Assembly (NCBI GenBank): GCA_024734495.1
Contig: JALMQS010000915.1
Coordinates: 62,001 to 126,000 of the forward strand
Source of the DNA: Forficula auricularia
Taxonomy: Eukaryota; Arthropoda; Insecta; Dermaptera; Forficulidae
Direction: 5' to 3'
DNA: 64,000 nucleotides
The notes beneath the pieces were generated by a model. The model did no database searches. It saw nothing but the letters and a program-made list of their open reading frames with translations, and was not told the DNA's origin. The stretch's first letter is position 1. Every line of letters starts with the position of its first letter. A program made the translations under genes and the position numbers. This document shows, piece by piece, positions 43,301 to 50,059 of this stretch.

Positions 43301-45580
43301 TTTGGTTTAATAAAGATTGAGTGAGTTCGGCTCAAAATCCAAGAGGGCTTAAAGCTGAACCGAACTCAATATAATCTAACTAAACCGAACAACACTTTCA
43401 ACTAATAAATTTTACAGATCATCTTAAGTTTAAAAAGGAAAAAAAAATGGTGTTAAAAAATTTAAAGGTCCAGATGAGGAACCTTGGTGGGGTTTGGGGG
43501 AAGAATAAAACGATTATATTGAGCAAAAATCCCTTTAGTATTTGTCTTATAGTATAAAACTATTTCAAATATTTTAAGCCCAATCGGAGGTGAACGAACA
43601 ATGTTCAATAAGAGAAAAATAATATAATTTTTTAAGATTCGATATCCCGAAAACAATTATGAGACGCCAAAAATCCTTTAGGAATTTTTGTCTCACCTCT
43701 AAACGAGTATATAGAATACTACCTTGATCAAAAAGTTTCAGGAATTTATTCAGAAAATCAAAAATAACAATTTATTCATCAAATCGATATTATCCCCTTC
43801 AAAGAACTTCCCAACGACTGCAGCGCTTGATCCAATCCTCGAAACATTTTTTATATTCGATTTTTGGTTTGGCCTTCAGAGCTGTCTGCAATTTTTACGA
43901 TTTTAAAAATGAAATCGTCTTTGCATCAACGAGTTTGTATTAAATTTTGAGTTGAAAACGGTGGGAAAATGTTGAAGAAGTGTTACTCTAACGAAAACAA
44001 AGTTTATGTGTGGCCCAAGTTTTCGTGAGTCCGTCGAGGATGACGAACGCAGTTGATATCGAAAACCGACGAAAACGTCGATAAAATCAAAGAAATGATG
44101 GCCGAAAACTGTAAATTGACCATTGAAGGAGATGGCATGAAATTGAACATCGCTTATGAATCCGTTCAAGACATTTTGTTTAATGATTTCGCTTTAACAC
44201 GCCAAAAAAGACCTGATTTGTGGGAACCACATAACGCGCTGTCGAAAAATGCCATCGTTATCGGCAACTTTTTGACCAAGAACGGGACGAATACCATCCA
44301 AAAGCCACCGAATTCACCTGATTTAGCTCCCTGCGACTTCTTCCTGTTCAGTCAACTCAAAAAACCGCTCCGGGGAACGCGTTTTAGCCAAGAGGAGATA
44401 ATACAAAAATAAGATGACGTGTTCTGATGTGGCCATCCACTTGACTTTACCATGCAACCTGGCCCCTCACTTATATTTAAAATTTAATAAAATTATTTAT
44501 AATTATGTAGGGGAGGAGGGTTAGTTTTTGCATTTTTAGACTCCTGGGGGCACTGATTATGTATACAAAATTTGGTTGAGTTTGGTACAAGAGCCTATAT
44601 GTTCATTTTTTGACCCCCTCCCCCCATTTTGGGCGGTTAGTTTTTGCATTTTTAGACTTCTGGGGTCCCACTGATTATGTATACAAAATTTGGTTGAGTT
44701 TGCTCAAATGGCCTAGATTTTTACTTTTTAACCCCCCTCGACTCCCTTTAATTTTGGGTTGATGTGCACTAAAATCTAATCAGCTCTTAATCTTAATGGA
44801 CCAAAACTACATGTGAAATTTGGTTTCGATATTCACACTAGTTTTTGAGCTTATTCGTCCACAAAATTTGGTACCGAACAGACTAACTAACTAGTAGACA
44901 TTTTGACAAAACAATTATTATTTCGAAAAATATAATTTTTTCGATGTTTACTTATTAGAGCTTTTTTATAGAGCGAAATGCCATGGTTTCGCTCAATTTT
45001 TTTAATCAAAATAGTTTCAGCCGTTTTTGAGATATTTCGAAAAAAAAAGAAGGAAAAAAACACTTTTTTTCATGCACGATTACAATACTTGACCATACCC
45101 TGTATGGTAAAGTAATAGCAGACAGCGAAGGCCATACCGAAAATGTTTCGAGGATTGAATTAAACGCTGGCATAAGTCCGTTGCAGTCGGTGGGGAGTAG
45201 TTTGAATGGGATAATATCGAACTTATTGAATAAGTTTGTATTTTTAATTTTATGAATAAATTCCTGAAACTTTTTGATCAAGGTAGTATTTGCACAAAAT
45301 TTCTGCTCAATATAGGTACTTATAATTCGAGAAATTAAATTGTTTTTTAGGACCAACTTTGGAGACTTGTACAACTCAAGCTATTTCTTTTAATATGTCT
45401 TCGTATAATTTCTGTGTATTATATAGAGCTCTATACTTAATAATAAATATCTTTTAGAACAGAAGGTCATTTATATTTAAAACATAATCTATATTATGTT
45501 GTCAGGTGGCGATAGTCACGTCATCAATAAATATTACATTAGATAAAGAAAACTTACTTACCTAAAAAATTAACAGCCAT
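22260..45580 (-). CDS. C1GALT1: Core 1 beta-1,3-galactosyltransferase (C1GALT1), complete, eight coding exons
   Basis: This type II Golgi membrane enzyme transfers galactose from UDP-Gal to GalNAc-O-Ser/Thr, making the core 1 (T antigen) O-glycan. Exons 45562-45580, 39433-39556, 31318-31403, 31104-31253, 28672-28810, 25921-26144, 23284-23441 and 22260-22454 join with matching phases to 364 codons, the size usual for the family. The cytoplasmic tail MAVNFLVTHRPGK precedes a membrane anchor ([16 protein letters not shown], about residues 14-35) and a short variable stem. The catalytic domain has [14 protein letters not shown], the DXD motif in [16 protein letters not shown] (Asp170-172), [29 protein letters not shown] and [13 protein letters not shown]. 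Introns reach about 8 kb and hold many transposable elements. Drosophila has several C1GalT paralogues; I cannot say which is the orthologue. Invertebrate enzymes often work without the vertebrate COSMC chaperone (known of the family, not visible here). Confidence 0.93.
22455..23283. other. C1GALT1 intron 7
   Basis: AT-rich intron. No repeat or gene recognised. Confidence 0.5.
23284..23441 (-). CDS. C1GALT1: C1GALT1 exon 7
   Basis: 158 bases, donor GTATGG, acceptor AATTTTAG. Encodes [19 protein letters not shown], then [13 protein letters not shown] and [13 protein letters not shown], the conserved C-terminal half of the catalytic domain. Confidence 0.92.
23700..23890 (+). repeat. tRNA-Asp-like SINE or tRNA pseudogene
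   Basis: Shows an A-box-like TGGTGTAATGGTGAGTA and a B-box GGTTCGATTCC with an intact T-arm (TCGGG/CCCGG). The anticodon arm has an eight-base loop and the acceptor stem does not pair. That rules out a normal tRNA. A non-tRNA tail follows to about 23890. In C1GALT1 intron 6. Confidence 0.6.
23925..24060 (+). pseudogene. LINE 3' end fragment
   Basis: Matches the 3' UTR of the LINE at 28300-28398 (TTTTCACGATGGAGGGGCC block) and ends in a short poly-A run. Only the very 3' end is present, as in heavily 5'-truncated copies. Confidence 0.7.
24450..25140. mobile_element. Inverted-repeat element with nested Helitron end
   Basis: Arms near 24540-24610 (CTCCTCCAAGTTACAGCCCT) and 24865-24910 (AGGCTGTAACTTGGAGGGG) are inverted. 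Between them is a fragment of the 39.9-40.9 kb tandem unit (about 24605-24690), fused to a Helitron 3'-end fragment (GCCTTCGGCCCGGCG, 24694). A run of about 19 G at 25110 precedes the block AGCCCCATCGCCACTC. Confidence 0.5.
25141..25920. other. C1GALT1 intron 6, remaining part
   Basis: AT-rich. A minus-strand B-box-like GATTCGATTCTCGGTCC near 25230 suggests a decayed tRNA-derived SINE. Nothing else recognised. Confidence 0.35.
25921..26144 (-). CDS. C1GALT1: C1GALT1 exon 6
   Basis: 224 bases between an acceptor ending TAG and donor GTATTG. Begins with [16 protein letters not shown] directly after the DDD motif, and has [20 protein letters not shown] and [14 protein letters not shown]. Reading on past the donor gives a short, non-conserved extension that should not be taken as coding. 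Confidence 0.93.
26145..26939. other. C1GALT1 intron 5, right part
   Basis: AT-rich. Inverted blocks AGACAAAAAGATGTTA (26231) and TAACATCTTTTTGCCTC (26387) suggest a small MITE at about 26225-26405. No gene. Confidence 0.4.
26940..28398 (+). pseudogene. 5'-truncated non-LTR retrotransposon (jockey/I-like), reverse transcriptase part
   Basis: The reverse transcriptase is spread over three frames. The first (about 26960-27303) has [20 protein letters not shown] and [19 protein letters not shown]. The second (27287-27556) has [20 protein letters not shown] and the catalytic box [10 protein letters not shown]. The third (27597-28289) has the C-terminal tail with LCLEYGSH-type and [17 protein letters not shown] blocks. 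At least two frameshifts and a stop inactivate it. A 3' UTR and poly-A run (28388-28399) follow, and endonuclease and ORF1 are absent. Other fragments: 8051-8565, 23925-24060 and 50060-50445. Family assignment by motif only. Confidence 0.88.
28400..28560. repeat. Palindromic repeat in C1GALT1 intron 5
   Basis: Blocks TAGACTATTGAATATTT and AAATATTCAATAGTCTA face each other around 28490. The outer block GGATACGTTTATAAAAAGTT and the following AATCCCATT recur at 41510-41580, where the same sequence is interrupted by a Penelope-type insertion. Confidence 0.65.
28672..28810 (-). CDS. C1GALT1: C1GALT1 exon 5 (DXD motif)
   Basis: 139 bases between acceptor ATTTTTCAG and donor GTAAGA. Encodes [20 protein letters not shown] and [10 protein letters not shown]. 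The triple Asp binds the metal-UDP-galactose. Confidence 0.93.
28978..29303 (+). pseudogene. mariner fragment: terminal repeat and transposase N-terminus
   Basis: TTAGGTTGTTTCAAAAGTTT at 28977 is a mariner-type terminal repeat. Downstream, about 29178-29300 encodes [20 protein letters not shown] and [16 protein letters not shown], the first helix-turn-helix of a mariner/SETMAR-like transposase. The catalytic domain and the other end are missing. Confidence 0.75.
29503..30139. mobile_element. Foldback MITE with TAA target duplication
   Basis: Arms of about 270 bp start CACTGTTCGACAAAAATT and end AATTTTTGTCGAGCAGTG, flanked by TAA (29500-29502, 30140-30142). The arms share ATATTTGAAATCAAAATATT and similar blocks. 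A three-base TAA duplication suits the Harbinger group; no transposase present. Confidence 0.75.
30201..30440 (+). pseudogene. ATG-less open frame, possibly a retroelement C-terminal tail
   Basis: 80 codons without a stop and without an ATG, GC-richer than the surroundings. It includes [19 protein letters not shown] and [18 protein letters not shown]. The pattern of an R/F-rich block followed by YNGLP and a basic stretch resembles the C-terminal end of non-LTR reverse transcriptases, but no family could be named. It lies just before a SINE. Confidence 0.35.
30452..30886. mobile_element. Inverted pair of tRNA-derived SINEs
   Basis: Plus copy 30452-30605 has A-box TGGGTCAGTGGTAAGAG and B-box-like GGTTCGAGATA. 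The minus copy 30718-30886 is its reverse complement. Both share CTACCAAGAGTA and the AACCTCTCCAAACTAGCCGT end. The spacer has TTTACACAGATATAAGGGA. The pair lies in C1GALT1 intron 4 and could form a hairpin in pre-mRNA. Confidence 0.7.
31104..31253 (-). CDS. C1GALT1: C1GALT1 exon 4
   Basis: 150 bases, acceptor TTTCCAG, donor GTAAAT. Encodes [20 protein letters not shown] and [18 protein letters not shown], the start of the catalytic domain. Confidence 0.93.
31318..31403 (-). CDS. C1GALT1: C1GALT1 exon 3 (stem)
   Basis: 86 bases, acceptor GTTTTCAG, donor GTAATT. Encodes the variable stem [20 protein letters not shown]. Weak conservation is expected here; phases on both sides match exactly. 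Confidence 0.85.
31404..32000. other. C1GALT1 intron 2, right edge
   Basis: AT-rich. No recognised feature. Confidence 0.4.
32000..32160 (-). repeat. tRNA-derived SINE (TTGCATATCAGAG family), minus copy
   Basis: Read on minus it has TTTGGCTAACGCC...GGTTCGATTCCTAAGAGG, with a tRNA-like A-box/B-box pair, and ends in the flank ATAGATTTTAGAGAAAATAT. A plus copy is at 33585-33730. Confidence 0.6.
32226..32325. repeat. Single arm of the CACAAAGAGAAACAAAG foldback
   Basis: Matches the left arm of the palindrome at 60533-60730 (GGTTGTCCTCTGCTTGATGC block). Confidence 0.7.
32340..32490 (-). repeat. tRNA-derived SINE (TATGTCAGAGGGG family)
   Basis: Read on minus: GGTGAGCCAGGTGGCCCGG (A-box region) and GGGTTCGATTCCCGAGGG (B-box). 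A partial relative follows at 32735-32800 and another at 57890-58600. Confidence 0.65.
32800..33355. other. Intronic sequence with a tRNA-like fragment
   Basis: Read on minus, 32975-33050 has TGGTCTAATGGCTAGAGC and GGTTCGATTCTAGGCAAGA, an A-box/B-box pair of another SINE type. The rest is AT-rich. Confidence 0.5.
33356..33730 (+). repeat. Helitron remnant followed by tRNA-derived SINE
   Basis: 33490-33560 holds GACGCTGCCAGTCAGGGCACC and GGCACGCCC, a decayed Helitron 3' region like 36880-36960. 33560-33730 is the plus copy of the SINE at 32000-32160 with GGTTTGGCTAACGGACCGG and TGGGTTCGATTACTAAGGGG. Confidence 0.55.
33731..34734. other. AT-rich intron sequence
   Basis: No gene, repeat copy or structured element was recognised. 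Confidence 0.4.
34735..35130. repeat. Repeat family R2, fragment interrupted by a SINE
   Basis: Both flanks of the SINE (34735-34821, 35028-35110) match, in reverse complement, the continuous sequence at 49370-49510. Shared words include AGTTAATGCTAGAGTAT and TTTGACAAATCTGGCA. Confidence 0.75.
34822..35027 (+). mobile_element. Full-length tRNA-derived SINE with 11-bp target duplication
   Basis: 206 bp. A-box TAGGCTAGACGGTAGCG, B-box GGGTTCGAATCGGACTC, a conserved tail CTAGTATCGTAATTGGGC and an A-rich end. Flanked by GCCCAAAACTT on both sides (34811-34821, 35028-35038). The empty site is visible at 49420-49435. Other copies of the tail are at 39230-39315 and 54150-54270. Confidence 0.88.
35131..36798 (+). 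mobile_element. Helitron, internally deleted autonomous-type copy
   Basis: 5' end TCTCGTGTCACAATGTATG after an AT-rich flank; 3' end GCGTGGCCGGGTCAGCTA before T. These termini match the Helitron TC...CTR pattern. It encodes only a helicase C-terminus (35679-36290). The Rep domain and most of the helicase are missing. Confidence 0.78.
35679..36290 (+). pseudogene. Helitron PIF1-like helicase, C-terminal part
   Basis: Upstream frame from about 35679 reads [20 protein letters not shown] and NFPIEF, then shifts by one base near 35836. 35859-36290 continues [32 protein letters not shown], then [20 protein letters not shown] and [20 protein letters not shown]. The last two are helicase motifs V/VI of the Helitron PIF1 family. 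Not functional alone. Confidence 0.88.
36799..36960 (+). mobile_element. Helitron 3' terminus
   Basis: Perfect hairpin GGCGTGCC-GGA-GGCACGCC (36930-36948) followed by GGGTACGGCTAG and a T. This is the textbook Helitron 3' end. The 5' end is uncertain, since the sequence runs left into poly-A and TA repeats. Confidence 0.65.
37064..37470 (+). repeat. Repeat family R2, copy with the empty Helitron site
   Basis: Reverse complement of 48370-49200. It has TATCTCCGGAACTGTATTGT (37342), which corresponds to the site where the Helitron at 48432-48915 is inserted, and ends in AACAACTACCTTAA. No coding capacity. Confidence 0.8.
37471..38023. other. AT-rich intron sequence with TATC microsatellite
   Basis: A (CTAT)n run at 37976-38008 is followed by (TA)n. 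Nothing else recognised. Confidence 0.5.
38024..39396 (-). mobile_element. Helitron cluster with nested inverted copy
   Basis: Ends fit a minus-orientation Helitron: TCTATATATATAAAATTAAGG at 39396 and GGCCGAAGGCC...CAGCTAG at 38024. Inside, 38365-38780 is a plus-orientation copy (AAAATTAAAGTTTTGTCTGT) of the same family, so two copies are probably nested or fused. It has several ATTATGTATACAAAATTTGG-type modules and a SINE tail at 39230-39315. Pure TA runs at 38322-38367. Confidence 0.6.
39433..39556 (-). CDS. C1GALT1: C1GALT1 exon 2 (membrane anchor)
   Basis: 124 bases, acceptor GTTTTTCAG, donor GTAAAA. Encodes [40 protein letters not shown]: basic residues, then a hydrophobic segment of about 20 residues typical of a Golgi type II anchor. 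Confidence 0.88.
39640..40975. repeat. Tandem array of a ~480 bp unit with an inverted partial unit
   Basis: Unit starts (ATTTCTT[T/A]CACAGAAAT) lie at about 39898, 40397 and 40869. Each full unit contains TCACCTGCATTCGATTCGCG, TGAGCGCGCTGGACTGGGGG, GAGCGTCATGCGGGCTAATC and a TA microsatellite. The third is cut off after about 105 bp. 39655-39870 is an inverted part of the same unit. A fragment also lies at 24605-24690. Satellite-like; no coding seen. Confidence 0.82.
41024..41293. mobile_element. Penelope-type palindrome with mutated hammerhead cores
   Basis: Closely related to 46103-46388. Both arms carry CTGATGATGGACTAATAATC but read CCAAAT where the ribozyme needs CGAAAT, so the conserved G of GAAA is lost on both strands. 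Ends share GTGTGTAG / CTACACAC. Confidence 0.7.
41730..41783 (-). ncRNA. Hammerhead ribozyme motif (type I, short stem III), minus strand
   Basis: Read on minus: stem I CCTTTGAAACC, CTGAAGA, stem II AGGAGG/CCTCC type with loop, GAAAC, then GTC and the other stem I strand GGTTTGAAAGG. All conserved core bases are present. Confidence 0.75.
41982..42035 (+). ncRNA. Hammerhead ribozyme motif (type I, short stem III), plus strand
   Basis: Stem I CCTTTGAAACC pairs with GGTTTGAAAGG except at the middle base. The core reads CTGAAGA (41993-41999), stem II GGAGG/CCTCC, GAAA (42017-42020), then C and GTC, with predicted cleavage after 42024. Matches the hammerheads described in Penelope-like elements. 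Confidence 0.8.
42132..43080. other. AT-rich C1GALT1 intron 1 sequence
   Basis: A short hAT-MITE-like scrap (AGATCCAGGGTGGCCCATGA) is at 42786. Otherwise no feature recognised. Confidence 0.35.
43085..43290 (-). repeat. Repeat family R1, copy c (partial)
   Basis: Contains two ATTTTGTACACATAAGTG/ACAAAATTTGG-type modules and ends GTATGGTAAAGTCAAGTGGA. It faces copy d across a degenerate mariner, giving an inverted arrangement. Confidence 0.7.
43690..44412 (+). pseudogene. Degenerate mariner transposase
   Basis: From about 43911 the frame, with stops and shifts, encodes the mariner N-terminus. 44053-44412 reads [32 protein letters not shown], then jumps to [13 protein letters not shown] and [20 protein letters not shown], the conserved end around the last catalytic residue. 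The middle catalytic region is deleted. Terminal-repeat-like sequence TACTACCTTGATCAAAAAGT at 43720 is mirrored at 45275-45295. Confidence 0.85.
44413..45113 (+). repeat. Repeat family R1, copy d (nearly full length)
   Basis: Aligns end to end with 13710-14408: GACGTGTTCTGATGTGGCC, two ATTATGTATACAAAATTTGG modules, CTAATCAGCTCTTAATC, and a final ATACCCTGTATGGTAAAGT. Confidence 0.8.
45114..45330 (-). mobile_element. Inverted mariner end
   Basis: Reverse complement, diverged, of 43715-43885. Shares AAACTTTTTGATCAAGGTAGT and ATGTTTCGAGGATTGA. Together with 43690-44412 it marks the outer ends of a mariner into which R1 copy d appears inserted. Confidence 0.6.
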
Positions 45581-45636
45581 TTTAAGAGCATCAATCATTT
45601 ATTTGTAACGAGTTATCATTTTATTGGAAATGATCT
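45562..45636 (-). CDS. C1GALT1: C1GALT1 exon 1 (start codon)
   Basis: Coding part 45562-45580: ATG GCT GTT AAT TTT TTA G, donor GTAAGT. The same exon likely continues as 5' UTR to an acceptor (TTTCTATTTCAG) at about 45634-45646. Joining to exon 2 restores the reading frame exactly. Confidence 0.82.
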
Positions 45637-46102
45637 GAAATAGAAAAAAATGTGTAATAAATTAAAGAAAATTTATTTGATAGTATTTTTTAATTAATTA
45701 ATATATTTTCGGATGATTTGATGTGAAATTTCTTATCATTTAGAGTAATTTATTTTAAGTGAGGAAATTTAATTTATTAACTACATTACTACAATAGACA
45801 TAGAAATATTGGTTCTAATTAATTTAATATCATCTATTGAAAGCACGTGTAGTATACAAATAATAATTAATTTTATAATTAGTTTTTGAAGTGATTTTTG
45901 TCATGGTGAAATCAATTTCTCAGGCAATCAAGAATCCAATTTTCTAAAAGAACCTTCATATATAATAACATTGAATCAGCGGTAGAACATGGGTTAAGAT
46001 GAGTTTTAAAATAATTTTTATGGCTGTCTCAAGGTGTTCTATTCAAAATATCGATATAAGAAAATTATAGTTTCTTAAAAAAAAAAAACTTATCAAACTC
46101 TT
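45637..46102. other. AT-rich 5' UTR intron sequence
   Basis: No recognised feature. Confidence 0.35.
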
Positions 46103-46388
46103 TTTTACTTAGAGAAAGTGGTGCAGGTTTTAGGTGAAACATGATATTAATTAATAAAGTAAAGAGTGTGTAGTTTCACAGTGAATGAAATAAAAATCAA
46201 AGAGGTTTATACAAACTCAATATATTTCGGATTATTAGTCTCCATCATCAGGAGTATACAGGTTAAAAACTTTTTAACCTGTAAACTCCTGATGATGGAC
46301 TAATAATCCGAAATATATTGAGTTTGTATAAACCTCTTTGAGTTTTATTTCATTCTATGTGAAACTACACACCCTTTACTTGATTAAT
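46103..46388. mobile_element. Penelope-type palindrome with hammerhead cores
   Basis: Arms meet near 46270. The minus core lies at about 46208-46262 and the plus core at 46280-46330. Related to 41024-41293; shared left flank AGAGAAAGTGGTG and TTTTAGGTGAAACATGATA. Confidence 0.75.
46280..46330 (+). ncRNA. Hammerhead ribozyme motif, plus strand
   Basis: CTGATGA (46289-46295), stem II GGA/TCC with loop CTAATAA, GAAA, a two-pair stem III, ATT and then GAGTTT, which pairs with AAACTC before the core to form stem I. Cleavage after ATT would be slower than after GTC. The minus arm holds the same core. Confidence 0.6.
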
Positions 46389-46541
46389 TATTATCAAACT
46401 ACGTATGTAGTCCAGGCAAAATACGATTTTAACAGGAAATAATTCCTGGTAAAGATTTTATTGCTGGAATACCTTTATTGGTACTCCAATATTACTACCC
46501 TAAGTTTTCTCCCAAATCTGTGTTGTGGACATTTTTCTACG

Positions 46542-47633
46542 TCTCAAAATGAGATAATTTCCGAGTTTTTCTTGAATAACTCTAAAACAGCTTATCATAT
46601 CAAAAAGATATCTATTAGATAAATTAAACCTCTTTAAATGACGCGTAAAATGATAACAATTTAATCTAATTAGGTTTAGTAGAACCGGTACTAGCGCCTG
46701 TCAAAAAACAACTGGCGGGATCACTTTTGAATATCCCTAAAACTCGTACTTTTTTCGATTTTCACCATATTGACAATGAAGAAACACGTTTTCGACAAAG
46801 ACCGCTCTATACATTTTTTAACTAGATTAAATTTTCTACAATTTAAACAAAGTTTCATCTTAATTGGATAATGGTAACACGTGCCGCAATGAGGTTGAAA
46901 AATACAATTTTTGCAAAAAATCGCAGTTTTTCCTTCATAAAATGAAAACCACTCATCCTAAAAACTTGATTCCTATCTCATTATCTAGGAAATTTTGTTG
47001 ACTTGAACGTTTATTTGGACCACTTTTTTGTTCAAATTCTTAGATTTATAGATATCCAGCATTTTCCATGACGCTTTTGAGGATTCGGATCATATCCTGT
47101 CTAGAAAATGTAGGATATCTATAAATTTAAGAGTTTTAACAAAAAAGTGGTCCAAGTAAACGTTCAAGTCAACAAAATTTCCTAGAGAATGAGATTGGAA
47201 TCAAGTTTCTAGGATGAGTGGTTTTCATTTTATGAAGGAAAAACTGAGATTTTTTGCAAAAAATTGCAAAACTTCAACGTCATTGCGGCACGGGTTACTA
47301 TTATCCAATTAAGATGAAACTTTGTTTAAATTGTAGAAAATTTAATCTAGTTTAAAAATGTATAGAGTGGTCTTTGTCGAAAACGTGCTCCTTCATAGTC
47401 AAAATGGGGAAAAATCGAAAAAAGTACGAGTTTTAGGGATTTTCAAAAGTGATCCCATTTTTTGACAGGCGCTAGTACCGGTTTTACTGGATCTAAATAG
47501 ATGAAATTGTTATCATTTTAAGCGTAATTTAAAGATCTTCAATTTATCTAATGGATATCTTTTTGATTTGATAAGCCGTTTTAGAGTTATTCAAGAAAAA
47601 CTGAATAACTCTGAAATTTTCTCATTATGAGGC
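46542..47633. mobile_element. Long foldback element, arms about 500 bp
   Basis: The left arm (46542-47067) and right arm (47090-47633) are reverse complements. They share CTAGCGCCTGTCAAAAAA, ATAGATATCC and ACGTTCAAGTCAACAAAATT. Diverged fragments are at 55385-55680 and 61140-61500. No open frame. Confidence 0.8.
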
Positions 47634-47699
47634 GGCTGGTAAAGTAATCAAAAGAATAAATATTTCATAGAAAAGCGTTTCCTGAACTTGTGATTTAGC

Positions 47700-47726
47700 A
47701 TTCTGGTGTATTTTAGAAATTTGTAG

Positions 47727-47764
<38 letters not shown>

Positions 47765-48369
47765 ACCATTATATTTTTTCCACAAACCGGGACAATTTCT
47801 AGAAAGGGAACAGTCCATTCATGCGATTTTAGAAAGAGAGAAGTACATGTAGTATCATTTATGTAGTAATAATTTTTTATTACTCTTAATTGAATATAAC
47901 TTATTATAAAAAATTATTAATATTTATTAATAATGATCAGATCTAATAAATAAATAAAAATATGATTCAAGCTAGTTACGTAATTCAATCAAATATACCT
48001 CATTATAGAAATATAATGTAATATGAATTTCAAGGTGGATATCTCATTGATTATTGCGAAAATAAAATAAAGTAAAAAAATAAAACATGATAATGAATAT
48101 ATTGATAAAACTGAGCATGTCGCTGAACATTTTTTAATATAGATTTGGTAGTCACGTTTTTGTTGATGAATAAAGATTCTCCTTAAGAATTGTATGGTAT
48201 GGAAATTTTATAAGGCCATATTTTATTTCTTTTCAGTTATTTACGAATCAAATTCTAATTATCATATGCCCGCAGAAACAGTAAGAATAAAAATAATCAC
48301 ATTTATATTCATAAATAGAAAAATAAAGTTTTTCACCATATGGATTTTCTTAGGATTTTTTTTGAAATT
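47700..48369. other. AT-rich sequence with TA microsatellite
   Basis: (TA)n at 47730-47762. No gene or known repeat recognised. Confidence 0.45.
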
Positions 48370-49200
48370 TAGATAGATTATTATTTAAATACTTCTGCAT
48401 CGATTGGTGGCAAAACAAAATTTATGAACAACTAGCTGACGCCCGGGTCTTCGGCCCGGCGTTACCTAGCACCTGGCGGGGAGAGTCTCGTTTTATGGTT
48501 AAGATTTATATAGATAATAGCTGACCCGACCACCATTTTTAAATATATTAAAAAATAATAATAGTTTTGAAAATAAATTGAAAATGCAAATAATTATAGA
48601 ATAGGTATTAAAACAGTAAATTAATTATATATTACTTGTCAAAATTGTTCCCTTAACCAAAAATAATATTGACATTTGAAAGATTTCCAAAAAGCTATTA
48701 TCTGCCATCTTGTTTGTTGGCTTTTACCCCCCAGAGAGGCGCTGGCGTTGTTTCCTCGAAAAATATTTTTTGCATGCCACAGGTGTGATATCTATAAAAA
48801 CACTCGTGTATTTGAATGGAATGTTGTGTGAAAATTTCAAAGAAATCGGTGAAGAACATTCGGAGATCCTTCAACGTATCACTTAAGCGTAACAGTACAT
48901 TTTTATTTATATAGATATAGTTCCGGAGATATTAAATTCCAAAGATAGAGTTTTTCAGACTCTTATATATTGCACTATACGGGATATCCGAAAATTTACA
49001 TACATATTTAATTATAATTAAGAAACTCTTCTTATGATTGTTATAAAAAACTAAACCAACATTAAACAATAACTAATGCATTTTTTAAGAAAATTTTAAT
49101 TCATAGTTACAACACAGTTTCTTAGATAATAATGATTAAATAATGAAAAATTTACACAAAAAACAAGCTGGCAACAAAGCATTTATTTAACCTAAAAAGG
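48370..49200 (-). repeat. Repeat family R2, copy interrupted by a Helitron
   Basis: Matches 37064-37440 in reverse complement on both sides of the Helitron. Continues to 49510 with the sequence also seen at 34735-35110. Confidence 0.8.
48432..48915 (-). mobile_element. Non-autonomous Helitron with paralogous empty site
   Basis: 484 bp, TCTATATAAATAAAAATG to GGGCGTCAGCTAG in minus orientation. The flanks GAACAA and TATAGTTCCGG join as GAACAATACAGTTCCGG in the R2 copy at 37350. This fixes both ends and shows insertion between A and T without duplication. Confidence 0.9.
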
Positions 49201-49510
49201 GGGTTAACTTTAGTACTTTTTTGACGTTTTTTCGTTTCATCCATTGTCGCAGAAGCTTTGAATCACTTATTAAGAAATTTTTGTTTTATAAATCTCTCTT
49301 TATAATGTACTTTATCTGAAATTTCTATGATAAAATATATACAAGCTCGGAGAGTGTTGCCAGATTTGTCAAACTAGCACGAGATTGGCTAGTAGTGGTA
49401 CATAAGCAGCAAAAAATTTTGGGCTTATGAATTATGAATCTTTATTGTCTGTTCTATAATACTCTAGCATTAACTTTTTGCTAGTACTGTCGCGAAACAA
49501 CTACCTTAAA
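49201..49510 (-). repeat. Repeat family R2, right part
   Basis: Includes TTTGTCAAACTAGCACGAG and the uninterrupted target of the SINE found at 34822-35027 (near 49425). Ends at AACAACTACCTTAAA. Confidence 0.7.
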
Positions 49511-49729
49511 TGACACTCTCGACTCTCTAGCCCAGTGATGGAGAACCTTTTGAGTTTGTGTCAATATTCAGAAAAAACCTGACTTAACTAAGCTGATGTG
49601 TCATATCTAGAAATATTAATAATTTGGTGATAGTTGCAGCCCTAGTAAAAAAACAAAAAAACAAACTTATTTTGGATATATTTATTTATTCAAAAACAAA
49701 ACCTATTTATTCTTTAATTTAGTGACTTA

Positions 49730-49927
49730 GGGCCGGTTGTATGTCGCAAAGTAAATGCTTTTTACCACTAACAAACGGTAGATGGTAAATGGAGCCACTG
49801 GGATGGCCAATCAGATGACAGGAACTTTCAGAACCTGTCATCTGATTGGCCATCCCAGTGGCTCCATTTACCATCTACCGTTTGTTAGTGGTAAAAAAGC
49901 ATTTACTTTGCGACATACAACCGGCCC
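49730..49927. mobile_element. Harbinger-like palindromic MITE
   Basis: 198 bp, almost perfectly self-complementary: arms of about 95 bp from GGGCCGGTTGTATGTCGC to GCGACATACAACCGGCCC. Flanked by TTA (49727-49729, 49928-49930). Related to 16067-16210. Confidence 0.88.
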
Positions 49928-50059
49928 TTAGTGAAATTAAGCGCGACCTTCTTTTAATCTTCTTGAGCGAAGACCGCCCGTAAAATGATACGTGTCACCT
50001 AAAATGTCTTAACGTGTCACCATTGACACGTTAATCATAGGTTCGCCATCACTGCCCTA

